Source: SMWD01 sp964629475
GTDB taxonomy: Bacteria > Pseudomonadota > Gammaproteobacteria > Steroidobacterales > GCA-2729495
Assembly (NCBI GenBank): GCA_964629475.1
Contig: CAZVQW010000016.1
Span: forward strand, 1 to 64,000
Direction of reading: 5' to 3'
Length of the DNA stretch: 64,000 bases
The notes beneath the pieces were generated by a model. That model saw nothing but the letters and a program-made list of their open reading frames with translations, ran no database searches and was not told the origin of the DNA. This document shows positions 33,933-43,331 of the stretch, in pieces. Numbering within the stretch: position 1 is the first letter of the stretch; every line of letters begins with the position of its first letter. The translations under genes and the position numbers were made by a program.

Positions 33933-35684
33933 GTGAGCAGAAAACCCGAAGTCGTAACGCGGAGACAACTGATCGTGGGAGCGGGCGCGGCAACGGCCTC
34001 GCTGGGTGCCATGACGTTGAGTTCCTGTGATGCCCGAACCGGTCGCCAGTGGGATCACCAAGCAGACATCGTGGTCGTGGGCAGTGGGGTCGGGGCCTCG
34101 ACGGCCGCGCTGGTGGCACACGAAAACGGCGATTCGGTCCGGGTCGTTGAGAAAGCCCCAACCTTCGGCGGCACCTCGGCCAAGTCCGCGGGCGTGTTAT
34201 GGATTCCCAATAATTTTACGCTCAGGGAAAAGGGCATCGAGGACCGGAAGGAAGATTGTCTCGAGTACATGGCACGTTTCACCTATCCGGAGCGGTACAG
34301 CGCGACCGGTTCTAATCTGGGTCTGAGCAAAGGTGAATTCGATCTTCTCGCAGCTTTTTATGACAATGCCGCGGATGCGGTCGATCGGCTGCGCGCGGCA
34401 GGCGCACTGAACCTGGCTGAATGGCGGATGTTCCAGCTGGACCGTTCGGCCACCGATTACCTGGACCATGTCCCGGAGAACAAAGTTCCGACCGGTCGTG
34501 CGCTTGGCCCTGTCACCGATGACGGTGGCATCGGTCTGGGGGTGCATATGATGGAGCAGCTGGACCGTGCACTGGCGGCTCGCGACATACCGGTTTTTCT
34601 GGAGCACCGCGTAGTCCGGCTGGTACTCGACGCAGCAGGTCGGGCCATCGGCGTGGAGGCCGAGACTGCGGCGGGGGTGGTTTCTTTTCGGGCGCGCAAG
34701 GCCGTGATCTTCGCCACCGGTGGATACGTCCACAACCCGGCGTTTCTGGCGCAATACCAGCGCAATCGACTCTATGGTTCCTGCGCCAGTCCGATGGCCA
34801 CCGGTGATTTTATTAATATCGCCGGTGCCGCCGGCGCCCGATTGGGGAACATGTCGGGCGCCTGGCGCACCCAGGTCGTGCTGGAGGAGGCGTTGGTTAA
34901 TTCGGTATTGTCGACCGGCGTGTTCTTTCCGCCGGGAGACTCGATGTTTCAGGTCAACCGCTACGGTATGCGAGCGGTTAATGAGAATCGAAATTACAAT
35001 GATCGGACCGAGGTGCACGGCGTGTACGATCCGTCCGAAGCGGAACATCCGAATCAACTGATGTTCATGATCTACGATCAGCGGACCGCCGAGGCCTTTG
35101 CCGGTGTTTATCCATTGCCCGAGCAACCGTCCGGTTCGCCGCTGGTGCTGGAAGGCACATCCCTGGAAGCACTGGCCGAACACATCGAACAACGCCTGGC
35201 TGAGATTGCAGATCAGACGGGTGCATTTTCACTCGCCCCGTCTTTTGCCAGTAACCTGAAAGCAACTGTCAGTCGCTACAATGGTTTCGCGCATGCCGGC
35301 ACGGATGAGGATTTTCACCGCGGCGCCAGCGCCTATGACAGTGAGTGGTACCAGGTATTTTCTCCGCAGCGTGCGAATTCCGGCTGGCCGGCGAACGAGA
35401 ATCCGAGCATCACCATGCATCCGTTGCGCGACAGCGGACCCTACTACGCGATTATTCTTGCCGCCGGCGCGCTCGATACCAATGGCGGTCCGGTCATCAA
35501 CGCCGGCGCACGTATTCTCAACACCGATGACGAGCCGATTCCCGGACTCTATGGGGCGGGCAACTGTATCGCCAGTCCGTCGCGTGAAGCATACTTTGGT
35601 GCCGGTCATACCCTGGGCATGTCACTTACTTTCGGCTATATCGCCGCCAACGCTGCCCATCGCGAGTCGCGGGATTTGGCATAG
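33933..35684 (+). CDS. Tat-exported lipoprotein flavoprotein, 3-ketosteroid dehydrogenase/fumarate reductase-like
   Basis: Start chosen at GTG 33933, because it puts a signal sequence at the N-terminus; an open frame begins inside the upstream ligase gene. 583 residues. Twin arginines (Arg10-Arg11, 'TRRQLIVGAG') and a lipobox 'LSSC' ending at Cys32 indicate Tat export and lipid anchoring. FAD fold 'VVVGSGVGAS' starts at about residue 47. 'GGTSAKSAGVLWIP' and a late 'YGAGNCIASPSREAYFGAGH' match the FAD_binding_2 group (KstD, flavocytochrome c). It would dehydrogenate or reduce a substrate outside the cytoplasm. No heme motif is present. Confidence 0.82.
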   Translation: MSRKPEVVTRRQLIVGAGAATASLGAMTLSSCDARTGRQWDHQADIVVVGSGVGASTAALVAHENGDSVRVVEKAPTFGGTSAKSAGVLWIPNNFTLREKGIEDRKEDCLEYMARFTYPERYSATGSNLGLSKGEFDLLAAFYDNAADAVDRLRAAGALNLAEWRMFQLDRSATDYLDHVPENKVPTGRALGPVTDDGGIGLGVHMMEQLDRALAARDIPVFLEHRVVRLVLDAAGRAIGVEAETAAGVVSFRARKAVIFATGGYVHNPAFLAQYQRNRLYGSCASPMATGDFINIAGAAGARLGNMSGAWRTQVVLEEALVNSVLSTGVFFPPGDSMFQVNRYGMRAVNENRNYNDRTEVHGVYDPSEAEHPNQLMFMIYDQRTAEAFAGVYPLPEQPSGSPLVLEGTSLEALAEHIEQRLAEIADQTGAFSLAPSFASNLKATVSRYNGFAHAGTDEDFHRGASAYDSEWYQVFSPQRANSGWPANENPSITMHPLRDSGPYYAIILAAGALDTNGGPVINAGARILNTDDEPIPGLYGAGNCIASPSREAYFGAGHTLGMSLTFGYIAANAAHRESRDLA

Positions 35685-35714
35685 ACGGATGGATGTCTGC
35701 GGAGGGATCTATAT

Positions 35715-36212
35715 ATGACTTTGGTTGATGATGCGCAAACGCAAATCGCCGCGCTGACCCAGCGTATCGATGAGTTGGAAAGCCGCGCAGCGTTGCGGGA
35801 TTTGGTCACTGACTATTGCCTGGGTTTCGATACCCATGACTGGGATCGGTTCATCTCGATCTGGCATGCGGACGCTGTCTGGGAAATCGGCCCGCCGTTC
35901 GGTACTTTTGCGGGGCATGATGGCATTCGCAAAGCGGTTCAAGAAGTTCTGTATCCTGTCTGGCGCGAGACCCACCACCTGACCACGAACCTGCGACTGA
36001 ACTTCGATGATCCCGACCATGCTCGTGGTGTTTGCAATGTCGATTGCATGGGTGCGACTAAAGACGACATAGTGCAAATGATCAGTGCGACTTACACGGA
36101 TGACTTTGAACGGCGCGATGGAGTCTGGAAGATTGCCCGACGCAACGTCGTGATCCATTACTTCAATCCGATTCCCGAAGCCGAGATGAGCTCGCCGGCA
36201 GCGGCCGAGTGA
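35715..36212 (+). CDS. SnoaL/NTF2-like protein
   Basis: A 165-residue SnoaL-like domain ('RDLVTDYCLGFDTHDWDRFI', 'HHLTTNLRLNFDDPDHARGV', C-terminal 'RRDGVWKIARRNVVIHYF'). Members are small cone-shaped enzymes or binding proteins: dehydratases, isomerases, cyclases. GGAGGG precedes the ATG. Its stop overlaps the next GTG. The protein is also related in fold to the SnoaL-like product at 36715-37302. Confidence 0.8.
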   Translation: MTLVDDAQTQIAALTQRIDELESRAALRDLVTDYCLGFDTHDWDRFISIWHADAVWEIGPPFGTFAGHDGIRKAVQEVLYPVWRETHHLTTNLRLNFDDPDHARGVCNVDCMGATKDDIVQMISATYTDDFERRDGVWKIARRNVVIHYFNPIPEAEMSSPAAAE

Positions 36213-36655
36213 CCCACCGCGAATCGATCACACACGCAGAAGAGTTTGATGCTCCGGCATCAGCGGTCTGGGATCTGCTTGCCGATTGGGGCGGCATTGT
36301 CGACTGGATGCCCAACAACGCTATTGCGAGCCTCCGACTTGAGGGCTCGGGTGTTGGTGCAGTTCGTCATTTAATTACCAGACAGAATGTCCCCCTGTCC
36401 GAGAGGCTCGATGCTCTGGATCAGGAATCCGGAATTCTGGCGCTGTCCCTGGTCAATGATTTACCGTGGGGGCTGTTGTCGTATCGCGCGAAAGGGCAGC
36501 TCGAAGCTCTGTCCGAGACAAAGTGCAGGCTGACCTGGCAAGGTACCCCGGAACTGGCGGCACGCGGGCCGGAATACGACAGGGTCATTGTGCTGCTGAA
36601 AAAATCATACGCCAATATGTTTTCCGGAATCCGGCGTGTAGTAGAAGCGGCTTGA
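36209..36655 (+). CDS. SRPBCC (START-like) small-molecule binding protein
   Basis: A 148-residue protein of the polyketide cyclase/SRPBCC type ('AEEFDAPASAVWDLLADWGG', 'LEALSETKCRLTWQGTPE'). GTG start overlapping the upstream stop (GTGA), so it is translationally coupled. It probably binds or cyclises/hydrates a hydrophobic ring intermediate. Last gene of the plus-strand group, convergent with a SnoaL-like gene. Confidence 0.8.
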   Translation: MTHRESITHAEEFDAPASAVWDLLADWGGIVDWMPNNAIASLRLEGSGVGAVRHLITRQNVPLSERLDALDQESGILALSLVNDLPWGLLSYRAKGQLEALSETKCRLTWQGTPELAARGPEYDRVIVLLKKSYANMFSGIRRVVEAA

Positions 36656-36714
36656 GCGTGAATGAGTTGTGATGTAGGACTTAATTACCTCCTGCAGGCC
36701 GGTTGTATCTATAG

Positions 36715-37302
36715 TCAATCGCGTCGATAGACCGGGTCGCTCTTGCTGCGTTCACCGCGAATCTTCAGCACACTGAACATGCCTTCGTCCCAAATGGAGG
36801 CATTCGGGAGATTCTGGTTCCAGTCCATCACTACAGTGCGGCGCTTAATTCGCCAGTCGCCGTTTCGTTTCTCCAGTTTGTCGATATATCGCCCGCCGTA
36901 GAAAAAGTCCTGGGGCCCCTCAGTTCCCGACTCGACACCGAGTGCCGCCAGATAGGTGGGCCCGAATACGTCACGAATTCCCTCCGTAGTGCTCTTGGAC
37001 CGGTGATACGCCAGGAGATAAGCCTCGGTGTAGGCGATATCACCGTCGATTTCCATATGTACATTGCAGATTGCATGCTGGGTGACGTCGAACCATTTCT
37101 GGATCTCGTCAATAATGAACACCGCAAACTCCTGGGCATTACCATTGAACACGCCGTGCTCGTCATAGCCATCTGGCCAGTAAACGGTTTTCATCGCCTC
37201 CACGTCGCACCGGTCCAGAGCCCGACAATATCGCGTCAGCACATCGTAGATTTTCTGCCGATCAATGATCTCCTGAAGTTCTGCAGGTAATGTATTCACC
37301 AT
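36715..37302 (-). CDS. SnoaL-like protein (aromatic-ring dioxygenase beta-like fold)
   Basis: The ATG at 37302, with AGGGAG 8 bases upstream, is preferred over a TTG two codons earlier; 195 residues. 'IDRQKIYDVLTRYCRALDRC' with the 'NGDWRIKRRTVVMDWNQN' tail is typical of SnoaL_4 proteins, the fold also used by ring-hydroxylating dioxygenase beta subunits. No alpha subunit is adjacent, so an isomerase/dehydratase or binding role is possible. It is preceded by a 223-base gap with a possible terminator. Confidence 0.78.
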   Translation of the reverse strand: MVNTLPAELQEIIDRQKIYDVLTRYCRALDRCDVEAMKTVYWPDGYDEHGVFNGNAQEFAVFIIDEIQKWFDVTQHAICNVHMEIDGDIAYTEAYLLAYHRSKSTTEGIRDVFGPTYLAALGVESGTEGPQDFFYGGRYIDKLEKRNGDWRIKRRTVVMDWNQNLPNASIWDEGMFSVLKIRGERSKSDPVYRRD

Positions 37303-37387
37303 TTTCAATTCTCCCTAATTCTTCGCTACAGGGCCCACTCGAATGTCTGTTTTCTGGTCTTGCTCAGGTTTCATGGACTTCCTAAAA

Positions 37388-37404
37388 CGGGTTGATAAAA
37401 CCCG
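37388..37404 (-). terminator. Possible intrinsic terminator of the acyl-CoA synthetase transcript
   Basis: On the minus strand CGGGTT-TTATC-AACCCG is followed by TTTTAGG. It lies about 130 bases past the synthetase stop and 86 bases before the SnoaL-like ATG. It would separate the two units or attenuate readthrough. The stem is only 6 bases. Confidence 0.4.
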
Positions 37405-37531
37405 CGTAGGTGCGTCCCTTATGCTCGTATATGGACAGCGACCACGCTGCATGACGCCGTATCCAGCCGAGCAACTCAACCGCACAGTCAAACCGTCGCC
37501 GGTAAGAGTGTTTCCCAATGTCTGTCGCCGA

Positions 37532-39181
37532 TCAGGCCTTGGGCCCGGACGCGTGTGCCAACTCGCTAACGAGCGTTTCCTGTAGCTTGTATTTCTGAAT
37601 TTTGGTCGTTGACATCGGCCAGTCCTCGACGAAACGGACATAGCGAGGCAGCTTGAATGTTGCAATTTTCCCGCGGCAATAGTCGATGATCTCTTCGGCG
37701 GTACAGCTCGCCCCAGGTTCGAGCTGAATAAAGGCTGCTACAACCTCGACCAATTTTTTATCGGGCACGCCCACGACCTGAACCAGCTGTACCGCCGGAT
37801 GGGTGCACAGGTAGGATTCGATTTCCACGGCCGCAACATTCTCTCCGCCCACCTTGAGCATGTCCTTGATGCGTCCGTGGTATGAAACCCGACCCCCGTC
37901 ATCGATGGCGCCGAGATCACCAGTGTGAAACCATCCGTCTGCATCGAAGACCTCTGCGGTCTTTTCAGGAGACTTGTAATAGCCCTCGAACAGTGAAAAA
38001 CCTTTTATCGTGATCTCACCGCGCTGGCCGGGCGGCGACACCTGTCCGGTTTCGACGTCAACGACCCGCAGTTGGACACCGCAATAGGGTCTGCCACAGG
38101 TGTGCGCGCGGGTCTCATCATCCTCTTCCGCGCTGCCGTTGCAGGAGACTCCGGAGGCTTCGGTGAGGCCATAAGCACTGACGTGTACAGCCTGGGGCAG
38201 CACTTTCATATTTGCCTTGAGCTGATCCGGCGGCGCCACGTTATTGACCAACCGAACCTGGCTCATTGCCTCGGCGTCGAAATCCGGATGGCTGACGAGT
38301 GCCGACATGATCGTAGGGAAGGCCGTAAAAAGAATAGTGGGTTTCTCGGTCGTGATGGCATGCATTGCCGTGTCAGCCTCGAAATGGGTATCGGTAATGA
38401 ATCGCCCGCCCGCCCAGATTGTGGCGAGCATCGGCAACATCGCACTCATGTGGAACAGGGGTAACGGGTCCCACTGGCGGTCTTCCGAGGCAATCCGAAA
38501 GCGGATGCTCATTTCCCGGGCATTGCGCACCAGCGCCTCATGACTCAGCCGGCAGCCCTTGGGCTCGGAAGTCGTCCCCGAGGTGTACATCATCACGCAC
38601 GGCTCGCGGAGCGCGATCTGACTGCGAAGCTGCCGCATCTGCTGGTGGTCGATTCGGTCCTGATAGGCCTTAAACTGACCCCAGGTGACCACCCCGGCGT
38701 GCGGCGAGTCTTCCATCATGATAATGCTGCGAAGCTTGGGCGCCGAGTCCAGCGTCAGAGTAAGTGGATCCTCTGCGGCCTCCAATCCGGGCAGGGCGCC
38801 GTACAATAGTTCGACGAAATTTACGTAGTCGGCAATGCGATCGGTCGTAAACAGAAACTTTAGATCGGCGTTCTCGACAACATAGGCCAGCTCGGTGGTC
38901 TTGTAGCGTGCGTTGATCAGAACAACAACGGCACCGCTCAGTGCAATCGCGAACAGCAGCTCCACCATCTCGACAAGATTGGGCGATAAAATACCCACGT
39001 GCTCACCGGGTTGGACACCCAAACCCTGTAGAGCCTGGGCCCGCTCACAGGCGCGGTTCGCGAGCTGCGCATAAGTTAGACGCTCATCCGGAAATATCAG
39101 TGCTTCTTCATCTGGCCATCGCTCTGCCGCACGCAACAGCAGATCGCCGAGAGTCGTCACTTCTATCAGTCGCTGATCCAT
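37532..39181 (-). CDS. AMP-forming acyl-CoA synthetase
   Basis: A 549-residue ANL ligase with A3 'YTSGTTSEPKGCRLSH', A5 'YGLTEASG', A7 'HTGDLGAIDDGGRVSYHGR', A8 'KVGGENVAAVEIE' and an intact A10 Lys in 'STTKIQKYKL'. It activates a carboxylate to its CoA ester. Its N-terminal region is clearly related to the truncated synthetase at 63560-64000 ('TTLGDLLL', 'FVEL'). It is 12 bases downstream of the TetR gene in a minus-strand operon. Confidence 0.9.
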   Translation of the reverse strand: MDQRLIEVTTLGDLLLRAAERWPDEEALIFPDERLTYAQLANRACERAQALQGLGVQPGEHVGILSPNLVEMVELLFAIALSGAVVVLINARYKTTELAYVVENADLKFLFTTDRIADYVNFVELLYGALPGLEAAEDPLTLTLDSAPKLRSIIMMEDSPHAGVVTWGQFKAYQDRIDHQQMRQLRSQIALREPCVMMYTSGTTSEPKGCRLSHEALVRNAREMSIRFRIASEDRQWDPLPLFHMSAMLPMLATIWAGGRFITDTHFEADTAMHAITTEKPTILFTAFPTIMSALVSHPDFDAEAMSQVRLVNNVAPPDQLKANMKVLPQAVHVSAYGLTEASGVSCNGSAEEDDETRAHTCGRPYCGVQLRVVDVETGQVSPPGQRGEITIKGFSLFEGYYKSPEKTAEVFDADGWFHTGDLGAIDDGGRVSYHGRIKDMLKVGGENVAAVEIESYLCTHPAVQLVQVVGVPDKKLVEVVAAFIQLEPGASCTAEEIIDYCRGKIATFKLPRYVRFVEDWPMSTTKIQKYKLQETLVSELAHASGPKA

Positions 39182-39193
39182 GGAGTCTCTGCC

Positions 39194-39847
39194 CTAAGCT
39201 GATTTCTGATTCGCTTTGATGCCACCACTCAGCAAGCCATCGAGTTCCTGTGTGAGAAAATCGAGTAATCTTCTTGCGCTCTCGCCATCCGGCGGCAGAC
39301 TGTCCAGCACCATACCCTCCATCATATAGAGGGCGAGATCGATTGCGGTGCGTAGCTCATCACGGTGTTTGAGCCATTCCGGAAACAATTCCAGCGCGGC
39401 GTAGTAGCATTCTCGTTTGAAGGTCTCCTGGGCCGGTCGGAAAATTGCATCCAGTTCAGGATCCCGGCGCGCAGCAAGTCCCAGGTCGATGAAGACCATG
39501 AATATCGGGTGATTGATGTGATGCCACAAAGCCTCAATGTTGGCTTCGGTCTTGGATTGGTCAGCAGGGATATTGGCAGCAGCCTTGCGAAAGGCCGCCA
39601 GCCGCTTCTCGTGGAGATGCTCGATTGTCGCCTTCATGACGTCTGTGCGGGAAGGGAAATGGTGCCGCATCGCCCCCCGTGAAATGCCCGACTCCTCTGA
39701 GATCCGGATGTACGTCGTATCGTGATACCCGTATTTCACCAGGCACCTGATCGTCGTTTCGATGATTGCCATCTGGGTCGCCTGGCTCTTGCGCACCTGC
39801 CGACCTTTGGTCTTGCGCGGCGAAGTCACGTTTGTCTTGGTACTCAT
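39194..39847 (-). CDS. TetR family transcriptional regulator
   Basis: A 217-residue TetR protein with a basic N-terminal tail (Lys/Arg-rich residues 10-22) and HTH 'GYHDTTYIRISEESGISRGA', then 'MRHHFPSRTDVMKATIEHL'. It lies between the luciferase-like oxidoreductase and the acyl-CoA synthetase in one minus-strand unit divergent from the HyuA cluster. It is the likeliest local regulator of both directions. Confidence 0.9.
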   Translation of the reverse strand: MSTKTNVTSPRKTKGRQVRKSQATQMAIIETTIRCLVKYGYHDTTYIRISEESGISRGAMRHHFPSRTDVMKATIEHLHEKRLAAFRKAAANIPADQSKTEANIEALWHHINHPIFMVFIDLGLAARRDPELDAIFRPAQETFKRECYYAALELFPEWLKHRDELRTAIDLALYMMEGMVLDSLPPDGESARRLLDFLTQELDGLLSGGIKANQKSA

Positions 39848-39889
39848 GAATCAAAATCCTGGTCAGTTTGACAAGGCCTCGGATCAAAT

Positions 39890-40909
39890 TTAACGAAAAG
39901 CCGGTATAACCTCGGCGCCGAAGCGGCGGATGCAATCGAGATGGTGTTCGTGTTCGGGGCCGTAGGCAAACCGGAAGGTGATGATCAGGTAGTCCATGGC
40001 GAGTTCTTCCTGCATCCTGCGGATCGCTGCAATACACTCGTCCGCCGGACCCACGATGAATCGGTCGATACGATGCCTCTCGAAAACGAAATCCTCCTCC
40101 CGTTCGACGTCTGTCAGGGTTGGCTCCAGCTCGGTGATAAATCTGGGCACTTTTTGAAAATACATCCAGTGGTCCGCCCGGACGACGGGCCACCAGGTTT
40201 TCTCTACTTCTTCGAGGGAATCTGCGATCCATCCATCGCGTAGCAGTACGACTGAAGTCTGCTGCTCTGTTCCGTGCTGGACGGCGGTCTGCCGGTAAAT
40301 CTCGGTCCAGTGCTTCAGCACGGCCAGGTTGTGGAGTGGATCGGTTGGCCATGGGCAGCCGTAGCGAGCGGCACGCTGCACGCCGGCCTCGGACATGGCT
40401 CCGATCCATAACTGAGCGTTAACGGGTGTCGGGCGGAGCTTGCCCTTTACGTCATAGAACCGACCGTGGTGTTCGAATTCTTCGCCGGTCCACGCTTTTT
40501 GCAGCAACTCAATTGCCTCGTCGAATCGGTCGGCCTGACCTTTCTTCTTCAGACCCATGAGTTCGAACTCGGGTGCGAAGTTACAGGCTCCGACGCCTAG
40601 TCGCAGTCGGCCGCCCGCCATCTGATCGACGACGGCTGCAGCCTCTGCCGAAATCATTGGGTTGTGTAATGGCAGCAGGTGGATAGTCGTTCCGATCTCT
40701 ACGCGCTCAGTCGCTGCGGCGAGCGCGCCCAAGAGGGGGAATGGATTCGGCAGATAGCCGTCATCCATCATATGGTGCTCGGGCAGAAATACGCCGTCGA
40801 AACCAGCCTGTTCAGCAACCCGGGAAGTCTGGATCGTCTCGTGCATGCGCCGGCCGATGTGCGCCCCATTGGGCGGATCCTGGACCCGGAAAAGTACCCC
40901 GAACTTCAT
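39890..40909 (-). CDS. LLM-class flavin-dependent oxidoreductase (bacterial luciferase family)
   Basis: The ATG at 40909, with AGGAG 8 bases upstream, is chosen over a start 11 codons earlier; 339 residues. TIM-barrel luciferase-like monooxygenase features: 'KFGVLFRVQD', 'AEQAGFDGVFLPEHH', 'RLRLGVGACNFAPEFE', and C-terminal 'ITFRFAYGPEHEHH'. It uses reduced FMN or F420 to oxygenate or reduce a substrate. It is one of three such proteins in the window (others at 51282 and 54542), all near the HyuA cluster. Confidence 0.88.
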   Translation of the reverse strand: MKFGVLFRVQDPPNGAHIGRRMHETIQTSRVAEQAGFDGVFLPEHHMMDDGYLPNPFPLLGALAAATERVEIGTTIHLLPLHNPMISAEAAAVVDQMAGGRLRLGVGACNFAPEFELMGLKKKGQADRFDEAIELLQKAWTGEEFEHHGRFYDVKGKLRPTPVNAQLWIGAMSEAGVQRAARYGCPWPTDPLHNLAVLKHWTEIYRQTAVQHGTEQQTSVVLLRDGWIADSLEEVEKTWWPVVRADHWMYFQKVPRFITELEPTLTDVEREEDFVFERHRIDRFIVGPADECIAAIRRMQEELAMDYLIITFRFAYGPEHEHHLDCIRRFGAEVIPAFR

Positions 40910-41234
40910 CCGTCGCTCCTGATTATCCCTCGCGCTCGGCACTCGTACCTGATTGCGTCAAAAAAACAGCCAAGAAAGTCTATATTAATCACGGAATGAG
41001 CACCAATGCAAACACCAACTCACGACAGGATTAGATTATAAAATATTGATTTATAGTGAAAAATATACTTGCAGAAATAAAATCCTGAATCGATCAGTGT
41101 GATAAAGACCTCTAATATTAAACAGCCATGATTGCATGTATTTTACCATTAGGATACCTTTGACGCCAAGCGGAGTTCGCTAACTCTGTTACCCGCTGCG
41201 GTCCGCTTGCCAGCTTTAGGGGTCGGAACTGGTC
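40910..41234. promoter_or_regulatory. A/T-rich divergent promoter region upstream of the hyuA cluster
   Basis: 325 bases without a credible gene and much richer in A/T than its surroundings (especially 40975-41150). It contains an AAAAAACAG half-site (40961-40969) and AAACAGCCATGATTG (41120-41134), which resembles the left part of the shared operator family. An AAGCGGA/TCCGCTT pair (41168-41174, 41202-41208) could form a leader hairpin before hyuA. TATACT at 41064 is -10-like without a well-spaced -35. Confidence 0.45.
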
Positions 41235-43331
41235 ATGAAATATTACTGTGGGGTTGACACCGGCGGAACGTTTACGGACTGCGCCATCATCGATGAAACC
41301 GGCGCCATAACGATCGCCAAACGTCCTTCGACACCCGACGATTACTCCGTCGGCGTATTCGACGCCTTGGGGGCCTGCGCCGGCAGACTCGGCATTGCTA
41401 TCGAGGACCTGCTGGTCAATACGGAACACCTGTTTCTCGGCACAACTGTCGGCACCAACGCGCTCCTGCAGATGAAGGGTGCCAGAACCGGCCTTATCAC
41501 CACCCGCGGACATAAGGACAGCCTGCTCATCATGCGTTCGGCCGGCCGGTCAATCGGCTTACCCATCGAGCAACTGCTGCATGTCTCTCGTCACCAGAAA
41601 CCGACACCACTCATTCCCAGGAAGTTGATCAAAGAGGTCAGCGAAAGAATCGACTGGAAAGGCGACGTCTTTCTGAATCTGAATGAAAACGAAGCGGAGG
41701 AGGCAATCCAGTCGCTTGTTGAAGAAGGGGTCGATGCAATCGGTATATGCTTGTTGTGGTCGATCGTGAACCCGGACCATGAAAAGTTGTTGAAGGACAT
41801 GGTGGGGCGGATCGCGCCGGATTTGTTCATCAGTTGCTCTCACGAATTGATCGCCAAACGGGGCGAATACGAGCGGACCGTCGGTACGGCGATCAATTGT
41901 TTCATCGGTCCGGTGATGAAGTCGTACATTGAAAAGGTGGAGAGTAAAGCCGCGTCACTCGGCTTCGCCAAGCAGATTCTCGTTTTACAGATCACCGGCG
42001 GTGTTGCACCTGCGGCCGAGATCGTGCGATCACCCCTGTATACGATCAGTTCCGGTCCGAGCGCAGGGGTTACCGGGAGCAGTTTTCTTGCCGACACCAT
42101 GGGATACGACAATGCGATTATCACGGATATGGGTGGTACGAGCTTTGAGACCGGAATCATTTATGACGGTCAACCGCTCACTGCTTCCGAAACCGTCATC
42201 AATCAATATGTGTTTTCCATGCCGCGGCTGGACGTGGAGTCTATCGGCAGTGGTGGCGGATCCGTTTTGTGGGTTGAGCCGATCAGCGGAACACTGAAAG
42301 TCGGTCCGGAAAGTGCCGGCGCAGATCCGGGGCCGGCCTGTTATGGGAACGGTCTGATGCCGACGGTCACCGATGCCAATCTCGTTCTGGGGTATCTTAA
42401 TCCGGACAACTTTCTTGGCGGCAAGATACATCTGGATAGGGATAAGTCTGTCGAGGCCATCCGGCCACTGGCGAAACAGATGGGTCTGGACGTCCTGGAA
42501 GTCGCTGCAGGTGCCGTGAGAATTGTAGAAACGAAAATGGCTGAACTGATTCGGCAGATGACTCTGCAGCGAGGTCTGGATCCCCGGGATTTTGTGCTTT
42601 TTTCATACGGTGGGGCAGGACCCACCCATGCGTGTGAATATGCGCGGGAGCTGGGCATCAGGCACGTCGTCATTCCATTGGGAACGATTTCATCGACCTG
42701 GTCGGCATTCGGTACGCTGTGTGCGGACATTCTGCATGTCTACGAGAAAAGTGAACTCCTGTCGCCACCCTTTGACCTGGAATATATCAACCGTACGTTC
42801 GAGGAGTTGGAATCGAAAGGATTGCAACAGCTGGAAGAAGATGGCGTCGAACGTAACCGAATCGAGTTTCGCCGTTTTCTCGAGATGAAATACAAGATGC
42901 AGATCCACCAGTTGGAAGTGCCGGTGCCATCGGGGCTTCTTGATGCGGCTGGACTGGAGCAGGTGCTGGTGCGTTTCGAGGAAATTTATGAAAGCTTCTA
43001 CGGCAAGGGCTCGGCATACCGTGAAGCCGGTGTCGAAATTGGCCTGTTCAAGGTCAATGCCGTGGGCCGAATGGTCAAACCGCAGCTCCCCGAGTTGGGT
43101 GTGGACGAAGAAAGCCTCGTCACGGGATCACGGGAGATCTTCTGGCGTGATGGCGACGAGTTGCGAGACACTCCGATCTACAGTGGAACCGCGTTGGGAA
43201 CCGGTGTTGTGGTCTCCGGGCCCGCGGTTGTCGAATATCCGGAGACGACCGTCGTCGTTCCTCCCTTTGCCGAGGGAGTTGTCGATCGATCCGGCAGCTT
43301 CGTTATCGAGTTGGACGGGAAAGTGGCATGA
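41235..43331 (+). CDS. Hydantoinase/oxoprolinase A family, acetone-carboxylase beta-like subunit
   Basis: A 698-residue HyuA-type ATPase subunit: N-terminal 'VDTGGTFTDCAIID' and 'GTTVGTNALLQ', central 'DMGGTSFETGI', 'GSGGGSVLWVEP', 'SAGADPGPACYGNG', C-terminal 'SYGGAGPTHACEYARELGI'. Its length matches acetone/acetophenone carboxylase HyuA subunits. It forms a complex with the HyuB product, whose ATG overlaps this stop. The likely reaction is ATP-dependent carboxylation of a ketone or cleavage of a cyclic amide; the zinc domain on HyuB favours the carboxylase reading. First gene of a 13-gene cluster. The ribosome site (TAGGGG) is rather distant. Confidence 0.87.
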   Translation: MKYYCGVDTGGTFTDCAIIDETGAITIAKRPSTPDDYSVGVFDALGACAGRLGIAIEDLLVNTEHLFLGTTVGTNALLQMKGARTGLITTRGHKDSLLIMRSAGRSIGLPIEQLLHVSRHQKPTPLIPRKLIKEVSERIDWKGDVFLNLNENEAEEAIQSLVEEGVDAIGICLLWSIVNPDHEKLLKDMVGRIAPDLFISCSHELIAKRGEYERTVGTAINCFIGPVMKSYIEKVESKAASLGFAKQILVLQITGGVAPAAEIVRSPLYTISSGPSAGVTGSSFLADTMGYDNAIITDMGGTSFETGIIYDGQPLTASETVINQYVFSMPRLDVESIGSGGGSVLWVEPISGTLKVGPESAGADPGPACYGNGLMPTVTDANLVLGYLNPDNFLGGKIHLDRDKSVEAIRPLAKQMGLDVLEVAAGAVRIVETKMAELIRQMTLQRGLDPRDFVLFSYGGAGPTHACEYARELGIRHVVIPLGTISSTWSAFGTLCADILHVYEKSELLSPPFDLEYINRTFEELESKGLQQLEEDGVERNRIEFRRFLEMKYKMQIHQLEVPVPSGLLDAAGLEQVLVRFEEIYESFYGKGSAYREAGVEIGLFKVNAVGRMVKPQLPELGVDEESLVTGSREIFWRDGDELRDTPIYSGTALGTGVVVSGPAVVEYPETTVVVPPFAEGVVDRSGSFVIELDGKVA

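Noticed and set aside
34197..35192. 331-codon minus-strand open frame opposite the FAD flavoprotein
   Set aside because: Shadow of a strongly supported gene; no recognisable domain and no ribosome site.
37315..37665. 116-codon minus-strand frame spanning the gap after the acyl-CoA synthetase
   Set aside because: It overlaps the synthetase end in another frame, is rich in Arg and Ser, and crosses a terminator-like hairpin.
41118..41513. 131-codon minus-strand frame at the hyuA start
   Set aside because: Complement of the conserved N-terminal HyuA ATPase motif; no independent support.
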